Below the pieces are notes generated by a model. The model was not told the origin of the DNA. It was given only the letters and a program-made list of their open reading frames with translations, and did not search any database. DNA of 64,000 bases from positions 682,001 to 746,000 of the forward strand of contig CBDFFP010000002.1 of the NCBI GenBank assembly GCA_965246855.1, read 5' to 3'. The translations under genes were made by a program, and so were the position numbers. The DNA is from UBA1952 sp965246855 (lineage in GTDB: Bacteria > Bacteroidota > Bacteroidia > Chitinophagales > Chitinophagaceae). Of this stretch, positions 59,022 through 64,000 are shown in pieces. Position 1 is the first letter of the stretch. Each line of letters opens with the position of its first letter.

Positions 59022-61070
59022 CTACCAAACTTTCGCGCGCTCGCTTACCGGGCGATACATTTTCGCGCCGGGCTTTACGTCAAACGCTTCGTACCATTCC
59101 TGGATGTTGCTCAACGGACCGTTGGTTCGGTGTTCGCCGGGCGAGTGCGGGTCAGTAACGATGCGCGAGGCGGCTTCTTCGGGGCGGATATTGGCGCGCC
59201 ACACCTGTGCCCAGCTGAGGAAAAAACGCTGGTTGGGCGTGAAGCCGTCAATCTTTTTTCCGGCCTTTGCCTCCGCTGTTTTTTGGAACGCGTCATAGGC
59301 AATCGCCAGCCCGCCAAGATCGGCTAGGTTTTCACCCAGCGTCAATTCGCCGTTCACGTGTACGGTATCCAGCACGGTGTAGGCGTTGTATTGCTTCACC
59401 ACCACGGCTGTCTTGTCATTGAATTGCTTCGCGTCCGCTTCCGTCCACCAATCTTTCAGGTTGCCTTCCGCGTCGTATTGCCGGCCCTGGTCGTCAAAGC
59501 CGTGCGTCATTTCATGGCCGATTACGGAGCCAATGCCGCCGTAGTTCACCGCGTCGTCGGCCTTGTCGCTAAAGAAAGGATATTGCAGAATGCCCGCCGG
59601 AAACACAATCTCGTTGAAGGACGGGTTGTAATAGGCATTTACCGTTGGCGGCGTCATGCCCCACTCCATCCGGTCCACAGGCTTGCCCAGTTTGCTTATC
59701 ATGAAGTTGTACTCGTAGGCCGACGCGCTTTCCAAGTTCTTGTAGAAAGTCTCCGCATTCACTTCCACCCCTTTATAGTCCTTCATCTTGTCGGGGTAGC
59801 CGATTTTCTTCATAAAGGTATTCAGCTTTTGGAGCGCGCGCGTCTTGGTTTCGGCGCTCATCCAGTCCAGCTTTTTGATGCGCGCGGCGTAGGTTTCCTG
59901 CAGGTTGTTCACCATTTTGAGCATCCGCTCTTTGGCTTCGGGCTTAAAGGTTTTGTCCACGTACATCTTGCCCAAAAGCTCGCCCACGCTGCCGTCCACC
60001 GTATTCATCATCCGCTTCCAGCGCGGCGTTTGCTCCTGCTGTCCGCGTAGCGTTTTTCCGTAGAAATCAAAGCGCGCATTGCCGAAAGCCTCACTCAGAT
60101 ACGGCGAAGCGTTGCGTACGAGGTGGAAGCGCAGGTAATCCTGCCACACACTGACGGGCGTTCTCTTCAACAAATCGCCGAAGGCACCAAAGAAGTTTGG
60201 CTGCGCCACGAGAATGGTGTTTTCCCGCCCGATTTTCAGGTCGGAAAGCAGTTTCGTCCAGTCAAGGCCGGGTGCTTTTTGAGCAATCTGCGCTACTGCA
60301 AACTTGTTGTAAGTCTTGTACGGGTCGCGCATTTCCACGCGGCTCATAGAGGCATCAGCGAGTTTGCTTTCCAGATTAAAGATGTTCTCCGCAGCGGCAT
60401 TTACCTTCTCTTCTGACAGTCCGCTCAAGGTCAGCACCTGCCGCAGATACAACTTGTAAGCGTCGCGGATGCGCACCGTGCGGGCGTCGGTTTTAAAGTA
60501 ATAATCGCGGTCAGGCAGGCCCAATCCACCTTGCCCAAACTGCGCAATCTGGCGCTTCACGTCCTTGTCGTCGGGCGAGATGTAGAAGGCAAAGCCCATG
60601 CCATTGCCGCGCGTGTGCTGATACGCAATTTCATGCTGCACGTCCATCGGCGTTTTCAGCGCGTTGATGCGTGCGAGGTCTTCGCGTAGCGGGCTGATGC
60701 CCAGCTTTTCAATGCGCGCGCTGTCCATGCCGGAGCGGTAGAAATCGCCCACCATCTGCTTTGCGCTTCCTTTGGGTGCTTTGGAAGCCGCAGCTTCTTC
60801 CAACAATCCGCGCAGCACGGTGTAGTTGTTGTCCTGAAGCTCGTTGAAAGACCCCCAGCGCGTTTCCGTTCCGGGAATCGGATTGGTTTTCAGCCAGTTG
60901 CCGTTGGCGAAATAAAAGAAGTTGTCGCCGGGCGAAACGCTCTTGTCGATGTTGGCAGGATCCAGCACTTTGGAGGGCGCGTTGCCGCCGGCGAGAACCG
61001 AACCGGAAGCGATACCCGTGAAAATGGCCGCAAAAGCCGCGCGGCGCAGCAGATGTTTTTTGGAAGTCAT
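59022..61070 (-). CDS. M13 family zinc metalloendopeptidase, secreted
   Basis: The 682-aa protein is a neprilysin-type (PepO-like) oligopeptidase. The signal peptide is AAFAAIFTGIASGSVLAGG. The zinc site is IGHEMTHGFDDQG with His519, Glu520 and His523, and the third ligand Glu580 is in LGENLADLGG. NAYYNPSFNEIVFPAGILQ is the substrate-binding NAYY motif. Length is usual for the family. I use 61070 as start since the open frame further upstream is repeat sequence. A CACCTTTG near -7 element lies at 61091-61098. Confidence 0.93.
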   Translation of the reverse strand: MTSKKHLLRRAAFAAIFTGIASGSVLAGGNAPSKVLDPANIDKSVSPGDNFFYFANGNWLKTNPIPGTETRWGSFNELQDNNYTVLRGLLEEAAASKAPKGSAKQMVGDFYRSGMDSARIEKLGISPLREDLARINALKTPMDVQHEIAYQHTRGNGMGFAFYISPDDKDVKRQIAQFGQGGLGLPDRDYYFKTDARTVRIRDAYKLYLRQVLTLSGLSEEKVNAAAENIFNLESKLADASMSRVEMRDPYKTYNKFAVAQIAQKAPGLDWTKLLSDLKIGRENTILVAQPNFFGAFGDLLKRTPVSVWQDYLRFHLVRNASPYLSEAFGNARFDFYGKTLRGQQEQTPRWKRMMNTVDGSVGELLGKMYVDKTFKPEAKERMLKMVNNLQETYAARIKKLDWMSAETKTRALQKLNTFMKKIGYPDKMKDYKGVEVNAETFYKNLESASAYEYNFMISKLGKPVDRMEWGMTPPTVNAYYNPSFNEIVFPAGILQYPFFSDKADDAVNYGGIGSVIGHEMTHGFDDQGRQYDAEGNLKDWWTEADAKQFNDKTAVVVKQYNAYTVLDTVHVNGELTLGENLADLGGLAIAYDAFQKTAEAKAGKKIDGFTPNQRFFLSWAQVWRANIRPEEAASRIVTDPHSPGEHRTNGPLSNIQEWYEAFDVKPGAKMYRPVSERAKVW

Positions 61071-61149
61071 GGAAGGGAAAAAAGGAAGCGCAAAGGTGCG
61101 GCGGATTGGGAGAAAAACCCAACGGGTGGGAAAAGAAGCCCGTGCCGAA

Positions 61150-61353
61150 ATCCGAAGGGCTTCAATTTCAATAGCCCCAGGTGAAACCCGGGGAAACAGG
61201 AACAATAATAATCGGAACCCCGAAGGGGTTCAACACGCACACTGCTTTTGCAGACACGCCGAATGTGGGTTCAACCCCTCCGGGGTTGCGTGAATCTTAA
61301 TCCCTTCTTCCCCGGGTTTCACCCGGGGCTATTCACCTTCAAGCCCTTCGGGC
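61150..61353. repeat. Nested inverted-repeat element (about 200 bp)
   Basis: Outer arms (61152-61194 and 61308-61351) are near-perfect complements: CCGAAGGGCTT, AATAGCCCC and GGTGAAACCCGGGG in each. Inner arms (61214-61236 and 61265-61289) carry GGAACCCCGAAGGGGTTC and GGTTCAACCCCTCCGGGG. Single modules resemble short palindromes common between Bacteroidota genes. Here four are arranged symmetrically. The gap 61071-61411 holds nothing else. Confidence 0.85.
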
Positions 61354-61411
61354 TTGCTGCTGTTCATAAAGTTTGAGAAAGGCAGGACACACATAGCTCC
61401 CGGAGGCATGC

Positions 61412-63196
61412 CTACTCCACCACCAACTCGAACGGCAGCGCCATTTGCACCTTGCGGTTTTGCTGTTGCAGTTTGCGGAGTTTCTCCACGGCGCTGCCTG
61501 CTTTTTGTCCGCCAATAGCGCCAGCCGCTTGTTGTAACTGTGCGCCGGGTGTGTTCTTCAACTGGCCCAGCATGTACTGGAACTTATCCACCGGCTCCGG
61601 GTAGGTAACGATGCTGTAATCATTTATCCCGGCCAGCTTGGCGGCGCTTTTAATCGCATCATCCAGTCCGCCGAGACGATCTACCAAGCCAATATCAATG
61701 GCATCGCGGCCCGTCCACACGCGGCCCTGCGCAATGGAATCCACTTGTCCGGCATCCAGCTTCCGGCCCGCCACCACGCGCGATTTGAAGAGCGCGTAAA
61801 TGGCATCCACACCGCGCTGCATCCGCGCTTTTTCGGCTTCCGTAAAGGGCCGCGTAGCGGTAGGAAAATCGGCAAAAGGGCCGGTCTTTACGGCGTCAAA
61901 CGTCACGCCCAGTTTTTGGGTGAGGAGTTCGTTTGCGTTGAACATCAATCCGAACACACCGATGGAGCCGGTAAGCGTGGTGGGCTGCGCAAAAATGCTG
62001 TCTGCCGCTGCGGCAATGTAGTAGCCGCCCGAAGCTGCGAGGTCGCCCATAGAAACGACGAGCTTTTTCTTTTCTTTCAGCAGTTGCAGCTCCCGCAAAA
62101 TCACCTCCGAAGCGCGCGCCGAGCCGCCGGGACTGTTTACTCGCAAGACAACGGCCTTGATGCGGTCGTTGGCCCTGATGCGGCGGATTTGGGCCACAAA
62201 ACTTTCGCTCGCAATCTGGTATTCGTTCTCGCTTTTGCCGTCGGAGATTTCGCCTTCGGCAAAAAGCACGGCGATGCGTCCGTCTTTGAGCGTGGCGTTG
62301 GCCTTGTCGCGGGAATAGTCACCGATTTTGGTAAAGGAAATTTTTTCGTCGGCATCTTTTCCAGTTTTTTTGCGGATAAGGCTTTCCACTTCATCCCAAT
62401 AGGCAAGGCGGTTCACGAGACCGAGGCGTTGTGCGTCTTCGGGCAGCAAAACGGTTCCTTCGCGCGCCCAGGTGGCCACCGTCGCCGTGTCGGTTTTGGC
62501 GTGGGCCGCAGCGGCTTCCAGGTATTCGCTCCACATGCGGTTGATGAGGACAGAAAGCTGCAAGCGGTTGGCGTCCGTCATTTTGTATTCGCGGAACGGC
62601 TCGGTAGCGCTCTTGAATCTTCCGGCGTAGAAAATCTCGGGTTTCACGCCGATTTTCTCCAGCGTTCCCCGGAAAAACTGCAACTGCGCGGCCATGCCCT
62701 TTAAATCAAAATCGCCGGCAGGATTGAGGAAAACAGAGTCGGCGGCGGAAGCCACGTAATAATCTTTCTGCGAAAAATCTTCGCCGTAAGCATACACCGG
62801 CTTGTTGGAAATCTTTTTGAATTGGAGCAGCGATTGGCGGATGGCTTGGAGCGTAGCCCAGCCTGCGCTTGTGCCGCCCGTGCGGATCATCACGCCCGGA
62901 ACACGGCTGTCTTTCGCTGCATCGGCGAGGGCACGGGTGATGTCGTAAAGGCCCGCGTTTTCGTCGTCTGCGCCGCCGGTAATGGCGGGGAAAGAAGAGG
63001 TTTCGCGCTGCTCATGGATGGTTTTACGCAGGTCAAGGAGCAGCATGGAACCGTCTTTGACGGTTACTTCCACATTGACTTTTTTGGCGGAATTTACGAG
63101 CGAGCGAATGCCGCCGATAAGCACACCCACGAGAATGGCGATGCCGACAAAAAGGGCCAGCAGGGAAGCGAAAAAGGTTTTGAAGAACTGGCGCAT
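61412..63196 (-). CDS. sppA: Signal peptide peptidase SppA, 67K type
   Basis: SppA degrades cleaved signal peptides in the membrane. The 594-aa protein has one N-terminal membrane helix (FFASLLALFVGIAILVGVLI) and two tandem ClpP-like domains. The Lys/Ser dyad is visible: Lys195 in AGRFKSATEPF and Ser389 in DLAASGGYYIAAAAD. Length and the two-domain layout match the E. coli-type tetrameric enzyme. A GACTTTTG element (63204-63211, minus strand) lies 7 nt before the ATG, so the leader is very short. Confidence 0.94.
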   Translation of the reverse strand: MRQFFKTFFASLLALFVGIAILVGVLIGGIRSLVNSAKKVNVEVTVKDGSMLLLDLRKTIHEQRETSSFPAITGGADDENAGLYDITRALADAAKDSRVPGVMIRTGGTSAGWATLQAIRQSLLQFKKISNKPVYAYGEDFSQKDYYVASAADSVFLNPAGDFDLKGMAAQLQFFRGTLEKIGVKPEIFYAGRFKSATEPFREYKMTDANRLQLSVLINRMWSEYLEAAAAHAKTDTATVATWAREGTVLLPEDAQRLGLVNRLAYWDEVESLIRKKTGKDADEKISFTKIGDYSRDKANATLKDGRIAVLFAEGEISDGKSENEYQIASESFVAQIRRIRANDRIKAVVLRVNSPGGSARASEVILRELQLLKEKKKLVVSMGDLAASGGYYIAAAADSIFAQPTTLTGSIGVFGLMFNANELLTQKLGVTFDAVKTGPFADFPTATRPFTEAEKARMQRGVDAIYALFKSRVVAGRKLDAGQVDSIAQGRVWTGRDAIDIGLVDRLGGLDDAIKSAAKLAGINDYSIVTYPEPVDKFQYMLGQLKNTPGAQLQQAAGAIGGQKAGSAVEKLRKLQQQNRKVQMALPFELVVE

Positions 63197-63272
63197 AAGG
63201 GTGCAAAAGTCAAATTCCAAAAGCCAAATTCCAAAAGGCAGATTTCAAGTGCCGGAAATCAAAGGCAAAGCG

Positions 63273-63320
63273 GCAAACTCCACCTGTCAGGTTTTTGAAA
63301 ACCTGACAGGTGGGGTTTGC
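63273..63320. repeat. Long perfect palindrome with CCTGTCAGG core
   Basis: Arms 63273-63295 and 63298-63320 pair almost completely (CCACCTGTCAGGTTTT with AAAACCTGACAGGTGG). It lies between sppA and a small hypothetical gene. The ACCTGTCAGGT core recurs at 2281-2291. Confidence 0.9.
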
Positions 63321-63345
63321 TGGCCCGAGTGTTAGCGCAACGGTG

Positions 63346-63762
63346 CTATAAGTTGTTCAGATCGTCCCCACTCAAGCCTAGCACATCGGTGTGGTATTTC
63401 TCCAACCCTTCTCCAATTTTTCTGTACATCGTTGCCTGCTCCATATTTTCAGAAAAAGACCATTCTAACTTGTGTTCTCCAAAGAAGATGCTTTTCGTTT
63501 TCCACTGAACAACCAGATTACCAAAGCTGTGCGTCAGAAAGAAAGCAACTGCTCCTGTGTTCCCTGTGACACCAAGGACAACAGTATCCTTATTTTGCTG
63601 TGTGATTTTTAGCTCTTCATGGTCTCGCATCAACATCCCAATAAGCCCACTGTATTTGACAACAACGCCCCCTTGACTGGAGACTTTATTTCTTTCAGAA
63701 CCCCAATCAGAAAAGAATTTGAAAAGGATGAAAAGGACTACGGCCGTAATAATTATCCACAT
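63346..63762 (-). CDS. Small membrane-anchored protein, unknown function
   Basis: The 138-aa product begins with a membrane helix (MWIIITAVVLFILFKFFSDW) and has a soluble remainder with a central beta-rich part (DTVVLGVTGNTGAVAFFLTH) and a helical end (TMYRKIGEGLEKYHTDVLGL). Base composition is more AT-rich than for most neighbours. No family recognised. It lies 40 nt before the truncated gene at the right edge, reading the same way. Confidence 0.7.
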   Translation of the reverse strand: MWIIITAVVLFILFKFFSDWGSERNKVSSQGGVVVKYSGLIGMLMRDHEELKITQQNKDTVVLGVTGNTGAVAFFLTHSFGNLVVQWKTKSIFFGEHKLEWSFSENMEQATMYRKIGEGLEKYHTDVLGLSGDDLNNL

Positions 63763-63802
63763 AAGTATTGGCGTTTAATGGTATAAGAAGATTTCGTGCG
63801 AC

Positions 63803-64000
63803 TTACTTTTGAAACCAAAGAGTGTCAGTAACTACACCACTACTAGCCCCAGCATCAATTGAAGAGACAAGAATTAAATTATTACCATTCAGTTGAGTAA
63901 ACGAATAGCTGTACTGATTAGCTGTAAGCGAGTTGCTTGTCCCATCAAAATACCAAGGTAGATCGCCCGAAGAGATTCCTCTTATTGGCCCGATTGAAGT
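63803..64000 (-). CDS. C-terminal end of a secreted or surface protein, partial
   Basis: The minus strand is open from the right edge (base 64000) to TAA at 63803-63805, giving 66 residues: SIGPIRGISSGDLPWYFDGT near the start, then NQYSYSFTQLNGNNLILVSS and a C-terminus TDTLWFQK. The Ser/Thr/Asn-rich beta-strand pattern is that of an exported protein's final domain. The 5' part lies outside the window, so the function is unknown. No start codon is visible. Confidence 0.6.
   Translation of the reverse strand, partial: TSIGPIRGISSGDLPWYFDGTSNSLTANQYSYSFTQLNGNNLILVSSIDAGASSGVVTDTLWFQK

Overview
The window is chromosomal DNA of a member of the Bacteroidota, most like the Chitinophagaceae/Chitinophagales. 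The evidence is a type IX secretion C-terminal sorting domain, DUF3098 and Omp28 family proteins, a serine-palmitoyltransferase-like enzyme, promoters of the Bacteroidota type (TTG/TTTG, about 19-21 nt, TAnnTTTG), almost no Shine-Dalgarno sequences, and many lipoproteins whose signal peptide ends in Cys. No rRNA is present. The tRNAs are one clean tRNA-Asp with rearranged relatives beside it, and one initiator tRNA-Met.

Layout. 0-8.3 kb: envelope and housekeeping genes (DUF3098 fragment, lipoproteins, RluF-type pseudouridine synthase, FkbM methyltransferase, an ECF sigma / membrane protein / Spy-like operon, malate dehydrogenase, endonuclease III). 8.4-20.3 kb: an accessory block that looks like a defence island. 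It holds a 1646-aa SF1 helicase with a nuclease domain and a GreA-C-like tail, a 420-bp array of 21-bp units that reads as a coiled coil broken by five stop codons, an orphan 301-aa protein, and a complete four-gene Qat (QatABCD) anti-phage operon of visibly lower GC. The block ends in two near-identical terminators around a decayed gene fragment. 21.4-22.0 kb: a tRNA-Asp cluster with two rearranged tRNA-Asp-like copies and a GIY-YIG endonuclease gene. 22-29.7 kb: a co-directional housekeeping run (accA, dapA, ftcD, lpxK, rnr, polyprenyl synthase). 29.7-43.3 kb: dipeptidyl peptidase III, PadR-PspC pair, a secreted orphan, a copper-type P-ATPase, tsaE, a LysE exporter, a frameshifted LolE-type permease next to rbfA, an Omp28 lipoprotein and an M28 glutaminyl cyclase. 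43.4-52 kb: lspA, an AT-richer relic region, three transporter/membrane genes, era, tRNA-fMet, an NlpC/P60 lipoprotein and a PafA-type alkaline phosphatase. 52.1-64 kb: a second 21/42-bp tandem array, a type IX-secreted beta-helix protein interrupted by one in-frame TGA, a sphingolipid-type PLP enzyme, an epimerase, a DUF6934-like/small-protein pair, an M13 peptidase, SppA and a truncated secreted protein at the right edge.

Relations between genes. Qat, the helicase-nuclease and the array with its partner form one accessory neighbourhood between ordinary genes. Lipoproteins are frequent, and lspA, a LolE-type permease and SppA serve their maturation, transport and signal-peptide turnover, although the permease is frameshifted. 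Several genes (accA, era, and probably sppA) have their -7 promoter element so near the ATG that the mRNA should be leaderless or nearly so. Palindromic intergenic repeats are common and in places supply the stop codon of the upstream gene.
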